Assembly: GCA_964504565.1 (NCBI GenBank)
Contig: CAZDEY010000006.1
Coordinates: 186,001-250,000 of the forward strand
DNA from: Cesiribacter sp964504565
Lineage (GTDB): Bacteria; Bacteroidota; Bacteroidia; Cytophagales; Cyclobacteriaceae
Reading direction: 5' to 3'
DNA length: 64,000 nt
Part shown: in pieces, positions 1-8,014 of the stretch
Layout: every line of letters begins with the position of its first letter
How positions within the stretch are numbered: the stretch's first letter is position 1
Notes under the pieces: generated by a model
The model's database searches: none
What the model was told of the DNA's origin: nothing
The model's input: the letters and a program-made list of their open reading frames with translations, nothing else
Position numbers and translations under genes: made by a program

Positions 1-591
1 TTAGAGGAGCATAGCCCCTTCTGCGAGCGCGACATACACCCGCCCCGCGAACTAGCTCAAGCCAAAGAAGCCCAGGAGTATTTAGTAAAAATTAAGAAAG
101 GCGGTTTTCTGCACCATTATACTTACGGACACAGCCCAGTAGATGTAGTAGGTTGGGACGGCTACTTGTATCCGTATACCTTCAGTATATACGATTTTGA
201 GCCGATAACCGGCCGTATACACCAGCCGCCGCCGGTACACCAAACCTTCCACAGCGATGGCTTTGTAATTTGCTCGTTTGTGCCGCGCCTGTTCGACTAC
301 CACCCGCAAAGTATACCGGCGCCCTACAACCACAGCAATATTGATAGCGACGAGGTGCTGTTTTACGCCGAAGGTGAGTTTATGAGCCGTAAGGGTATAG
401 ATAGAGGAAGCTTTACCCTACACCCCGGCGGCCTGCCCCACGGCCCGCACCCCGGCACGGTAGAAAAGAGCATTGGAGCCAAAGAAACCCACGAATACGC
501 CGTAATGATTGATACCTTCAAACCCCTATACCTAACCGAAGAAGCCATGGAGTTTGTAGACGAAAACTACCCTATGAGCTGGACGCATTAG
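1..591 (+). CDS. hmgA: Homogentisate 1,2-dioxygenase, C-terminal part (5' end outside window)
   Basis: Opens homogentisate to maleylacetoacetate in tyrosine/phenylalanine catabolism; a cytosolic Fe(II) enzyme of the cupin fold. The reading frame is open from base 1 to the stop at 589-591, so about 196 C-terminal residues are present and the N-terminal half lies outside. Recognisable family segments are RIHQPPPVHQTF, the glutamate-bearing segment DEVLFYAEGEFMSRKGI (family iron-ligand region) and the HPGGLPHGPHPG loop, followed by the usual ETHEYAVMIDTFKPL ending. It is the only homogentisate-pathway gene visible here, although a phenylacetate cluster lies 32 kb downstream. Family assignment is firm; nothing can be said about its promoter or operon. 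Confidence 0.95.
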   Translation, partial: LEEHSPFCERDIHPPRELAQAKEAQEYLVKIKKGGFLHHYTYGHSPVDVVGWDGYLYPYTFSIYDFEPITGRIHQPPPVHQTFHSDGFVICSFVPRLFDYHPQSIPAPYNHSNIDSDEVLFYAEGEFMSRKGIDRGSFTLHPGGLPHGPHPGTVEKSIGAKETHEYAVMIDTFKPLYLTEEAMEFVDENYPMSWTH

Positions 592-670
592 TTGGTGAGT
601 TGGTGAGTTGAGGTAATTTTGTAAAGTAATAAGTTGTTTAAAAAATTTGACTTCGGTAATCAATAATTCG

Positions 671-732
671 CTACCTCACTACCTCACTACCTCACTACCT
701 CACTACCTCACTACCTCACTACCTCACTACCT
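671..732 (+). repeat. Tandem repeat of the octamer CTACCTCA, about 7.75 copies
   Basis: An unbroken run of the 8-mer CTACCTCA fills the space just before the methyltransferase start at 738. Eight is not a multiple of three, and the array stops 5 bp before the ATG, so copy-number change would alter leader spacing rather than the protein. The complementary-type word TTGGTGAG appears twice at about 592-610, at the other end of the same intergenic gap. No RNA or CRISPR structure is implied: there are no spacers. Confidence 0.95.
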
Positions 733-737
733 AAAAT

Positions 738-1369
738 ATGAACGTAAAAGAAGCTTACCGACATTGGTCGGGGCAGTACGATACGAACAAGAACTTGACC
801 CGGGATCTAGAGGGCTTAGCCAAACGCGAAATTTTGGGTAACTGCTCGTTCAAGCACGTTTTAGAAATTGGGTGTGGCACGGGTAAGAATACTCAGTGGC
901 TGGCTGAACACGCCCAGTCGGTTACGGCGGTAGATCTATCGGAGGAAATGCTGGCTATTGCCCGGCAGAAAGTTCCATCTTCTAAAGTAACGTTTAAGCA
1001 AACCAATATTCTGGAACCTTGGCAGTTTGCCGATAAGCCCTACGACTTAGTAACCTTTAGCCTGGTACTGGAGCATATACAAGAGTTGAAGCCAATTTTT
1101 AGGAAAGCCGGCAAAGTATTAAAGCCCGGCGGTTTGGTTTATGTGGGCGAGNNNNNNNNNNTCCATTTAAGCAATATTCTGGCACTAAGGCACGCTACCA
1201 AACCGCTAGCGGCGAACAAGTAGTAGAATGCTATACGCACAATGTATCAGAATTTATTAGCGCGGCTACCGCTGAAGGTTTTCAGTTTGAAGAAATTAGG
1301 GAATATTTCGACGAGAATGACCAATCGCAAATTCCACGAATTCTAAGCTTAGTGTTCAGGAAAAAGTAA
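738..1369 (+). CDS. Class I SAM-dependent methyltransferase (UbiE-like), interrupted by an N-run
   Basis: Probable small-molecule methyltransferase. The N-terminal half has motif I VLEIGCGTGKNTQWLAE followed by VTAVDLSEEMLAIARQKV and the LEHI...FRKAGKVLKPGGLVYVGE segment typical of Methyltransf_11/25 folds. Ten Ns at 1152-1161 interrupt it. Reading straight through the Ns meets an early stop at 1223, but in a shifted frame the sequence continues PFKQYSGTKARYQT...RILSLVFRKK to a stop at 1367-1369, matching the family's usual GELHPFKQY-type segment and ending. The gene is therefore probably intact at roughly 209 residues and the gap length is wrong. Start chosen at the first ATG after the octamer array. 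The substrate is unknown. Confidence 0.85.
1152..1161. other. Assembly gap (10 N) inside the methyltransferase gene
   Basis: The frames before and after the Ns agree only if the true gap length is 2 modulo 3. The family motif GELHPFKQY would be restored by 5 missing bases, so 10 is a placeholder. Confidence 0.9.
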
Positions 1370-1417
1370 AAGCGAACTCTGGTAGGGTTCGCTTGTTTAT
1401 ATAACTCGAAGCTAGTT

Positions 1418-2152
1418 TTAGTTCTTAGCCAGCTTTTGCTTTAACTCATTATAGTAAGCTACAGTTCTTATCATGTCGTCTCGCCTTCTTAAATCAAACT
1501 TATTTTCTTGTAAGAAAGCTTGTATCTGTGGCCCCTGGTCGCGCATTAGCTTTTCCAGCTCTTCGGTCTGAGCTTTTTTAAATCTAACATCCGGCCGGTC
1601 TAGGGCAGTTGGCTCGTTATAGTCCTGAATTTCACTTTTAGGGCTTACAATGTATAAGGTTTCGTAAGGCATTAGGATAGTAAAGCTGTCATTCCGGAAC
1701 CGGTTGTGCCAACTGGGTATGTAGGTACCCCGGTACACAAATGGACCATTGTTAGCCGTACGGGTCTGGGTTCGTATTTCGGTTTTGCTTAGTACCGACA
1801 AATATGCTCCTTCGTAAAGGGCTTCAAAAAAGAGCATAATATCATTGGGGTTACCTATCGGGCTGTAGGGCAAAGAATAAAAGGAGCGGTCGCGGCGAAG
1901 TTGCGGATCGTAAAAGTTGAAGCGGATAATCTGATTGGCATTATAGGAGTAAGTTCGTCCGTTAACTTTAATCTGGAGCAGCCCGTTCTCATAATCAGAA
2001 TAATAGCTTAACTCGCCCTGAATTATATCACCCTGCTCCAACTCAACCGAGCCGTTAAACCATAAGTCTTGCTCAAGCTGGGCATTTGCCGGGTGGCTAA
2101 TTAGCCCCAGTATAAACAGAAACGTAAGAAAAAAGTAGCTTTTAAACACCAT
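1418..2152 (-). CDS. Secreted protein of unknown function
   Basis: A 244-residue protein with a clear Sec signal peptide (KSYFFLTFLFILGLISHPANA followed by QLEQ, cut likely after ANA). The mature part starts with a beta-rich segment (WFNGSVELEQGDIIQGELSYYSD) of the kind seen in Bacteroidota proteins annotated only as hypothetical, and ends in a charged, helical tail. No catalytic motif is visible. It is convergent with the methyltransferase (49 bp apart) and divergent from the CrtA-like gene. It probably resides in the periplasm or on the outer surface. I do not recognise the family. Confidence 0.75.
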   Translation of the reverse strand: MVFKSYFFLTFLFILGLISHPANAQLEQDLWFNGSVELEQGDIIQGELSYYSDYENGLLQIKVNGRTYSYNANQIIRFNFYDPQLRRDRSFYSLPYSPIGNPNDIMLFFEALYEGAYLSVLSKTEIRTQTRTANNGPFVYRGTYIPSWHNRFRNDSFTILMPYETLYIVSPKSEIQDYNEPTALDRPDVRFKKAQTEELEKLMRDQGPQIQAFLQENKFDLRRRDDMIRTVAYYNELKQKLAKN

Positions 2153-2251
2153 GATACCCTTATATTTACTTTGAAACAGTTATTTAGCAAAAATAATGCC
2201 CCAGCGGGTCGCAATTATCCTACTTTCACAACTATAACTATATTTAGGTAA

Positions 2252-2950
2252 ATGGAAGATACAAAAAAGTCAGATAACAACGCCGTAGTTGTTGTATTTT
2301 CCATCTATCAATTTCGCCGAAGGCAAATATTATGGGCTTTTACCCAAATGGGCTTATCGTTCCGTTTTTTGAACAGTAAACACCTACGCTTTGGTTACAT
2401 GCTGGGAACCGGAAGCGGCCGGGGCTTCAGCATTTGGCCCAACTGGCAACGTTACGCCACCCTAACTGTACATACGAATTTGGAAGAGGCTAAAGTTTAC
2501 CTTCAGACCAATAACTTCACAAAAAAATTACAAAACCGTTCAATAACAACCCAACGTTACGTCCTACAACCGGTTCAGAGCCACGGTAATTGGGGCGGCA
2601 AAAACCCCTTCTGCCCCCTGGCCGAACCATTTAATCCTTCTGAAAAAGTAGGAGTACTTACGCGGGCTACCATTCGCTTCGCTAAGTTATACGATTTTTG
2701 GCGCCACGTACCCGCCGTAAGCCAATCGACTGCCGAAGCACCGGGCTTAGCCTACCAGCTAGGAATTGGCGAGTGGCCTATAGTACAACAGGCTACTTTT
2801 AGTTTGTGGGAAAATGAGGAAGCAGTAAAAAACTTTGCCTACCGCATGCAGCAGCACAAACAAGTAGTTAGCCGCACCCGCCAGCGCCAATGGTATAGCG
2901 AGGAACTCTTTGCCCGATTCAGGATATTAGATAGCGAGGTAGTGAGTTAA
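2252..2950 (+). CDS. CrtA-like (spheroidene monooxygenase-like) protein
   Basis: 232 residues resembling the CrtA/spheroidene monooxygenase family, which in phototrophs oxidises acyclic carotenoids. Diagnostic segments are the FGYMLGTGSGRGFSIWPNW box near residues 48-66 and the later VGVLTRATIRFAKLYDFW...VPAVS block with the QRQWYSEELFARF ending. Similar proteins occur in non-phototrophic Bacteroidota, where their substrate is unknown. No phytoene synthase, desaturase or cyclase gene is nearby, so a carotenoid role is not supported by context. No signal peptide or membrane segment. It is followed by 300 bp of low-complexity sequence before mutS, so it is probably monocistronic. Confidence 0.65.
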   Translation: MEDTKKSDNNAVVVVFSIYQFRRRQILWAFTQMGLSFRFLNSKHLRFGYMLGTGSGRGFSIWPNWQRYATLTVHTNLEEAKVYLQTNNFTKKLQNRSITTQRYVLQPVQSHGNWGGKNPFCPLAEPFNPSEKVGVLTRATIRFAKLYDFWRHVPAVSQSTAEAPGLAYQLGIGEWPIVQQATFSLWENEEAVKNFAYRMQQHKQVVSRTRQRQWYSEELFARFRILDSEVVS

Positions 2951-3199
2951 TTTGCTGATGCGGTGATGTGGTAATTGGTTCCTGGTGCCTAGTGCATGGT
3001 GCCTGGTGCTTGGCCAGGCGGCCCCGTGCTTGGTAGTTTATGACACATGAATTGTAAATTATATCTTAGGTCTTATGTCAAACGTCCTATATCTTGGTTC
3101 TTGATTCTTGATTCTTGACTCTTGACTCTTAGCTCCTCACGGCGGCCGGTTACTTACAAATTCAATTGTCCATAATCTATCGTCTAAAATCGAATTTCT
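2951..3199. repeat. Gene-less stretch of degenerate short-word repeats
   Basis: This gap contains no gene. It is built of stuttering words: GGTGCCTAGTGC / GGTGCCTGGTGC at about 2978-3010, GATTCTTGATTCTTGACTCT at about 3101-3130, and a 24-bp block at 3162-3185. The same vocabulary returns in other gaps (24430-24495, 30333-30427, 36070-36130, 41080-41150, 45510-45605). Confidence 0.8.
3162..3185. repeat. 24-bp exact inverted copy of 24468-24491
   Basis: The reverse complement of this block begins AGACGATAGATTATGG and is identical over 24 bp to bases 24468-24491. Both copies sit in low-complexity intergenic sequence, not in genes. Confidence 0.9.
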
Positions 3200-3207
3200 T
3201 ACCTTTG
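3200..3207 (+). promoter_or_regulatory. Bacteroidota-type -7 element before mutS
   Basis: TACCTTTG matches the TAnnTTTG consensus of Bacteroidota sigma-70 promoters and lies 43 bp upstream of the mutS ATG. A matching -33 TTTG at the usual distance is not visible, so this is a likely but incomplete promoter. Confidence 0.5.
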
Positions 3208-3250
3208 CAATTCACTACTTCACTCATTTAGTCCTTCACTCCTTCATTTC

Positions 3251-5860
3251 ATGTCTAAAAAAGCGGCTAAGGAAACTCCTTTAATGAAGCAGTACAACGC
3301 TATAAAGGCGAAGTACCCCGGGGCCTTATTGCTATTTAGGGTAGGCGATTTTTATGAAACCTTCGGCGAAGATGCCGAAACCGCCAGCAAGGTTCTGAAT
3401 ATTGTACTGACCAAACGGGCTAACGGTGCCGCCTCGGAAATAGCCCTGGCCGGCTTTCCGCACCACAGCCTGGATAATTACCTACCCCGGCTGGTAAGGG
3501 CCGGTCACCGGGTAGCCATTTGCGATCAGCTGGAAGACCCCAAAGACGTTAAGGGCATTGTAAAGCGCGGGGTCACCGAACTGGTAACGCCCGGCCTCAG
3601 CTTTCATGATAACGTGCTGGACGGCAAAAAGAACAACTACTTGGCAGCCATTCACTTTACCAAAGATAGTTTAGGAATAGCTTTTCTAGATTTAAGTACC
3701 GGCGAGTTTATGGTAGCCGAAGGTTCGGCGGCGTACCTTGATAAACTTTTGCAAGGCCTGCAACCCAGCGAAATTATTTATAGCAAAAATTGCCGTAAAG
3801 CCTACAGCGAACACTTTCCCCAGCACCAATTCTCTAGCTATACCCCGGAAGATTGGGTTTTTCAGTACGATTACGCTTACGAACAGCTTACCGAACATTT
3901 TGATACCCAAAGCTTAAAAGGGTTTGGCGTAGAAGAATTAAAGGCCGGAACCGTAGCTGCCGGGGCAGTACTATTTTACCTTAAAGCCACCGAACATAAC
4001 GAAACCAAGCACATTAGCAAACTTGCCCGACTGGCCGAAGATGGCCACGTTTGGCTAGATCCCTTTACCATCCGCAACCTGGAGCTGGTCTATCCGCAGC
4101 AACCCGACGGCATACCGCTAATTCAGGTACTGGACCAGACCCAAACCCCTATGGGTGCCCGTTTGCTGCGCCGCTGGCTGGTAATGCCGCTCAAAGAATT
4201 AAAAGGTATTCAGGAAAGGCTTTCAGTAGTGGAAACTTTTACTAAAGACGCGGCTCTACTTCAGCAAGTAACCGAATTACTTAAGCCTATTGGCGATCTG
4301 GAACGCCTAATTTCTAAAGTAGCCGTAGGCCGCATTAATCCGCGAGAATTGCTTCAGTTAAAGAAAGCATTACGCCAACTTGGGCCCATTAAAGGATTGT
4401 TATCGGTTGCGGAGGTAGAACCGCTGAAGCGCCTGGGCGATAGGCTGAACCCCTGCCAACACCTTCTGGAAAGAATTGAAAAAGAGCTTCAGGATGAAGT
4501 ACCGTTAGCAACCAACCAGGGCGGTATAATGCGCAATGGTATTGATGAGCGACTGGACCACCTGCGAAAAATAGCCTTTAGCGGCAAAGACTTTTTACTG
4601 CAAATTCAGCAGCGCGAAGCCGAAAATACCGGCATTAGCAGCCTAAAAATTGCTTACAATAAAGTTTTCGGCTACTACCTAGAGGTGAGTAACACCCACA
4701 AAAGCAAAGTACCTGCCGAGTGGATTCGTAAACAAACCCTGGTGAATGCCGAACGCTACGTAACCCAGGAACTAAAAGAATACGAAGAGCAAATACTTAA
4801 TGCTGAAGGTGAAATAAATACTATTGAACAGCGCTTGTTTACCGATTTGGTGACGGCAGCCATTGAATACGTAGAACCTATTCAGCAAAATGCCCGCTTA
4901 TTGGCTACGGTAGATTGCCTGGCTGGTTTTGCCCAGGTTGCTCAGGTTAATAACTATACCAAACCTACGGTAGACGACAGCCGCGTAATTGACATAAGCC
5001 AGGGCCGCCACCCGGTAATTGAACGCCAACTTCCGGCCGATGCCCCCTACGTACCCAATAACACCCTGCTAGACCCCGATGAGCAGCAAGTAATGATTAT
5101 AACCGGCCCTAACATGGCAGGTAAATCGGCTTTGCTGCGGCAAACGGCACTTATTGTGCTGATGGCCCAGATGGGTTGCTTTGTGCCGGCCGAGGCGGCG
5201 CGTATCGGTGTAGTCGATAAGGTGTTTACCCGCGTGGGTGCCAGCGATAACCTGGCCCGGGGCGAAAGTACCTTTATGGTAGAGATGACCGAAACGGCCT
5301 CCATCCTAAATAACCTGAGCCCCCGCAGCTTGGTACTGATGGACGAAATTGGCCGCGGCACCAGTACCTACGATGGCATTAGTATAGCCTGGAGCATAGT
5401 AGAATACCTGCACAACCTGGAGGAGGAACGACCCAAAACCCTATTTGCCACGCACTACCACGAGCTTAACCAGCTAGCCGAAGATTTTGACAGGGTGAAG
5501 AATTTTAATGTGAGCGTAAAGGAAGCCGGGGGCAAAATAATTTTTATGCGTACCCTAAAGCCGGGCGGCAGCAAGCACAGCTTTGGTATACACGTAGCGC
5601 AACTGGCCGGAATGCCTAACCGGGTGGTACTGCGCGCCGGAGAAATTATGCACCACCTGGAAGGTGACCAAAAACGCTACCAGCACCAGAAACAAATAGA
5701 AAGCATACCCAAAAACGAGTACCAGCTAAGCCTGTTTGAGGTTGACCCGCGCTTTAAAGAAGTAGAGCAGCTTCTAACTACGCTGGACATCAATACTATT
5801 TCGCCGGTTGAAGCCCTATTGAAGCTCAATGAGATTAAGCTAAAAATGGAGAAGAAGTAA
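3251..5860 (+). CDS. mutS: DNA mismatch repair protein MutS
   Basis: The mismatch-recognising ATPase of methyl-independent mismatch repair; works with MutL (not in the window). It is full length at 869 residues. The N-terminal mismatch-binding domain carries the Phe-X-Glu motif in RVGDFYETF. The clamp and lever region follows, and the C-terminal ABC-type ATPase has Walker A GPNMAGKS at 619-626, Walker B with Asp-Glu at about 698-699 (LVLMDEIGRGTSTYDG) and the ATHYHEL switch. The C-terminal tail (LFEVDPRFKEVEQLLTTLD) is the usual dimerisation/MutL-contact segment. It is monocistronic: 112 bp separate it from the next gene, a toxin-antitoxin pair. Confidence 0.98.
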   Translation: MSKKAAKETPLMKQYNAIKAKYPGALLLFRVGDFYETFGEDAETASKVLNIVLTKRANGAASEIALAGFPHHSLDNYLPRLVRAGHRVAICDQLEDPKDVKGIVKRGVTELVTPGLSFHDNVLDGKKNNYLAAIHFTKDSLGIAFLDLSTGEFMVAEGSAAYLDKLLQGLQPSEIIYSKNCRKAYSEHFPQHQFSSYTPEDWVFQYDYAYEQLTEHFDTQSLKGFGVEELKAGTVAAGAVLFYLKATEHNETKHISKLARLAEDGHVWLDPFTIRNLELVYPQQPDGIPLIQVLDQTQTPMGARLLRRWLVMPLKELKGIQERLSVVETFTKDAALLQQVTELLKPIGDLERLISKVAVGRINPRELLQLKKALRQLGPIKGLLSVAEVEPLKRLGDRLNPCQHLLERIEKELQDEVPLATNQGGIMRNGIDERLDHLRKIAFSGKDFLLQIQQREAENTGISSLKIAYNKVFGYYLEVSNTHKSKVPAEWIRKQTLVNAERYVTQELKEYEEQILNAEGEINTIEQRLFTDLVTAAIEYVEPIQQNARLLATVDCLAGFAQVAQVNNYTKPTVDDSRVIDISQGRHPVIERQLPADAPYVPNNTLLDPDEQQVMIITGPNMAGKSALLRQTALIVLMAQMGCFVPAEAARIGVVDKVFTRVGASDNLARGESTFMVEMTETASILNNLSPRSLVLMDEIGRGTSTYDGISIAWSIVEYLHNLEEERPKTLFATHYHELNQLAEDFDRVKNFNVSVKEAGGKIIFMRTLKPGGSKHSFGIHVAQLAGMPNRVVLRAGEIMHHLEGDQKRYQHQKQIESIPKNEYQLSLFEVDPRFKEVEQLLTTLDINTISPVEALLKLNEIKLKMEKK

Positions 5861-5972
5861 GCTTAAGTGGCTGGCCGGAGCAGCTCGGTGCTTGGTAATA
5901 AGGAACATTATTTAGATATCCTTCGAGCATACATCACGTTTATATTAGAGTTAAATTCGCTATATTACTATT

Positions 5973-6179
5973 ATGAAGCGCTTGACAATTGACATACCAG
6001 AAGATAAATACCATTTTGTATTGGAGCTAATGCAAAATTTAGGCTTCGCCAAAGTCCAGGAAGATGATTTGTACATATCTGAAGAAAATAAACGCATAGT
6101 TTTAGAGCGAATAGCCAATTCTAAATCTGAAGATTTGATACCTTGGGAAGAAGCTAAAAAGCAGCTACGTTATAAGTAA
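5973..6179 (+). CDS. Antitoxin-like small protein paired with a RelE/ParE toxin
   Basis: 68 residues beginning KRLTIDIPEDKYHFVLELMQ, a short beta-strand then helices, with an acidic middle and the ending IPWEEAKKQLRYK. This is the architecture of Bacteroidota antitoxins that precede RelE/ParE toxins. It lies 14 bp upstream of the toxin gene on the same strand. The N-terminal strand resembles a ribbon-helix-helix-like DNA-binding entry, so autoregulation is plausible but not visible. Confidence 0.75.
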   Translation: MKRLTIDIPEDKYHFVLELMQNLGFAKVQEDDLYISEENKRIVLERIANSKSEDLIPWEEAKKQLRYK

Positions 6180-6193
6180 TATTAACTTTAGCT

Positions 6194-6520
6194 ATGAAGT
6201 TCGAGGTTGTACTAGAACCAATCGCTATTCAAGATATACAGGAAGCTACAGACTACTATGATTCAATGCAGGTAGGGCTAGGCAAAAAGTTTCAGGATAG
6301 TATAGACAACAAATTGCTTTCGTTACAAATAAACCCCTTTTATCAAATTCGCTACCAAAATGTCCGCTGTTTGCCTTTATCTAAGTTTCCTTATACTCTA
6401 CATTTTACAATACACGAGAAACAGTCGCTGGTAATTATACGAGCTGTATTCCATCAGCAAGAAAATCCCGATGGCTGGAAGCAACCTGTAGTTTTTAAAG
6501 CTTCTCATTACTCACATTAA
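6194..6520 (+). CDS. Type II toxin, RelE/ParE superfamily
   Basis: 108 residues: KFEVVLEPIAIQDIQEATDYYD at the N terminus, the YQNVRCLPLSKFPYTLHFTI beta-hairpin block and IIRAVFHQQENP are the standard RelE/ParE signature. The target (mRNA on the ribosome or DNA gyrase) cannot be told from sequence alone. It is translated 14 bp after its antitoxin. Whether the pair stabilises a locus or acts in stress is unknown; it stands between two conserved genes, as is common for chromosomal modules. Confidence 0.85.
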   Translation: MKFEVVLEPIAIQDIQEATDYYDSMQVGLGKKFQDSIDNKLLSLQINPFYQIRYQNVRCLPLSKFPYTLHFTIHEKQSLVIIRAVFHQQENPDGWKQPVVFKASHYSH

Positions 6521-6586
6521 CTTAAAAGCTGTTTTACTAAATTGGGTAGCATTAGCCCAGAACATCCTTTAAGCTTTACAGTTCCT

Positions 6587-6594
6587 TAGTTTTG
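6587..6594 (+). promoter_or_regulatory. Bacteroidota-type -7 element before the TPR-PD40 gene
   Basis: TAGTTTTG fits TAnnTTTG and ends 26 bp before the ATG at 6621. It argues for that ATG and against the in-frame GTG at 6603, which would sit at the transcription start. Confidence 0.45.
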
Positions 6595-6620
6595 AGAGCA
6601 CTGTGCTGTTGACTTCTAAT

Positions 6621-7922
6621 ATGAACCCTAGCTTCAACTATAAATTACTGAATCTACAACTTAACCGCTATACTTTTTGGCTAGCACTAGTAACGAGCCT
6701 GGTAGTTTTACCCCTATCATTGGAAGCCCAATCGCTAAAGAAATTAAATAAAAAGGGTACTAAGCTTTACGAACGCGGCGATGTATTAGGCTCGCTCTAC
6801 TACTACCAACTAGCCGACAGCCTATACCCTGATAATGCGGAAGTTAACCTAATGCTGGGCAAACTTACGCTGGAAACCACCAAGCGGGCTTCGGCCCTGC
6901 CTTACCTGGAAAAAGCCGAAAAACTACAGCCTTCCCTCTCCAAGGAAATGGACTTGTTAAAAGCCCGGGCTCACCAGTACCGCTACGAATTTGACTTAGC
7001 TAAAACCTACTACGAAGCTTACTTGCGTAACCACCCTAAGCAACAGCGGCAAATTACCGAGGCCCTTATAAACCTGGCCGAAGCCCGGGAACTACGCGCC
7101 AACCCCGGCTTGGTAAAAATTGAGAACCTGGGTCCTAAAATAAACTCTGCCGGCTACGATTACGCCCCGCTTATTACCTCTGATGAATCGCAATTAATTT
7201 TTACTTCTACCCGATCGCAGGCTGAAAGCCAGAAAAAGAAGTACGCTAATTTTGAAGAAATCTACCTCTTGTACAATACCGCCGATGGCTGGACAGAACC
7301 CGAAAAGATAAGCCGATCGGTAAACCGCTTTTACAACGATGCCGCAGCCGGCCTCTCGCCCGATGGTAAGTACTTGGTACTATTTAGGTTAGATAATGGC
7401 GGCGATTTATACCTTAGCCAGGCAATGCGCGAGAAATGGTCGGAGCCCGAGTGGTTACCCCAACCGATAAACAGCCGCTACCGTGAACCATCGGCCAGCA
7501 TAACCAACGATGGTAAGCGAATTTATTTTTCCAGTGATAGGCCCAATGGGCGCGGCGGGCTGGATATTTACTACAGCGACCGGCTGCCCGACGGTAGCTG
7601 GGGGCCGGCGCACAACCTAGGGGCGGCCATTAACACCGAAGGCGATGAGGATGCGCCCTTCATTCACCCCGATGGGCAAACCCTGTATTTTAGCTCCGAC
7701 GGGCAGGGCGGCTTAGGAGGGTTCGATATCTTCTCTAGCCAACTAAAAGACGGCCGTTGGCAGCCGCCAGCTAATATGGGCTACCCAATAAACACCTCGG
7801 CTAACGAGTACGAGTTGGTAGTAACCGGCGATAAACGCCACGCCTACTATTCGCTGGACAATAAAACTGGCCAGGGCGAAGGTGATATTTATAGAATTAC
7901 CTTTTTGGATGAGGCTGAGTAA
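6621..7922 (+). CDS. Secreted TPR and WD40-like (PD40) repeat protein
   Basis: About 433 residues with a hydrophobic signal segment (FWLALVTSLVVLPLSLEAQS). The first half holds TPR-type repeats (GTKLYERGDVLGSLYYYQLADSL and the block ending ALPYLEKAEKLQP). The second half holds PD40 beta-propeller repeats marked by IYFSSDRPNGRGGLDIYYS and LYFSSDGQGGLGGFDIFSS. This is the layout of Bacteroidota envelope proteins such as PorE, but the C-terminal OmpA peptidoglycan-binding domain of PorE is absent; the protein stops directly after the propeller. Role unknown; periplasmic or outer-membrane associated. The ATG at 6621 is preferred over the GTG at 6603 because of the promoter position. Confidence 0.8.
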   Translation: MNPSFNYKLLNLQLNRYTFWLALVTSLVVLPLSLEAQSLKKLNKKGTKLYERGDVLGSLYYYQLADSLYPDNAEVNLMLGKLTLETTKRASALPYLEKAEKLQPSLSKEMDLLKARAHQYRYEFDLAKTYYEAYLRNHPKQQRQITEALINLAEARELRANPGLVKIENLGPKINSAGYDYAPLITSDESQLIFTSTRSQAESQKKKYANFEEIYLLYNTADGWTEPEKISRSVNRFYNDAAAGLSPDGKYLVLFRLDNGGDLYLSQAMREKWSEPEWLPQPINSRYREPSASITNDGKRIYFSSDRPNGRGGLDIYYSDRLPDGSWGPAHNLGAAINTEGDEDAPFIHPDGQTLYFSSDGQGGLGGFDIFSSQLKDGRWQPPANMGYPINTSANEYELVVTGDKRHAYYSLDNKTGQGEGDIYRITFLDEAE

Positions 7923-8014
7923 CGAGCGAAAGTAGTTGACTAAAATATATCCAGAAATCAGCCTAGTATTAAGAAGTTTGCCGCAACGTAGTAGGTTGGC
8001 CCATGTAAGCTTTC

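Noticed and set aside
671..732. Possible CRISPR-like array
   Set aside because: The repeat is a contiguous 8-mer with no spacers and no cas genes in the window.
647..841. Open frame encoding LPHYLTTS repeats
   Set aside because: Produced by translation of the octamer array; the real gene in this place is the methyltransferase starting at 738.
6603..6620. GTG start for the TPR-PD40 gene
   Set aside because: It would lie about 8 bp after the -7 element, too close for a leader; ATG 6621 gives a normal signal peptide.
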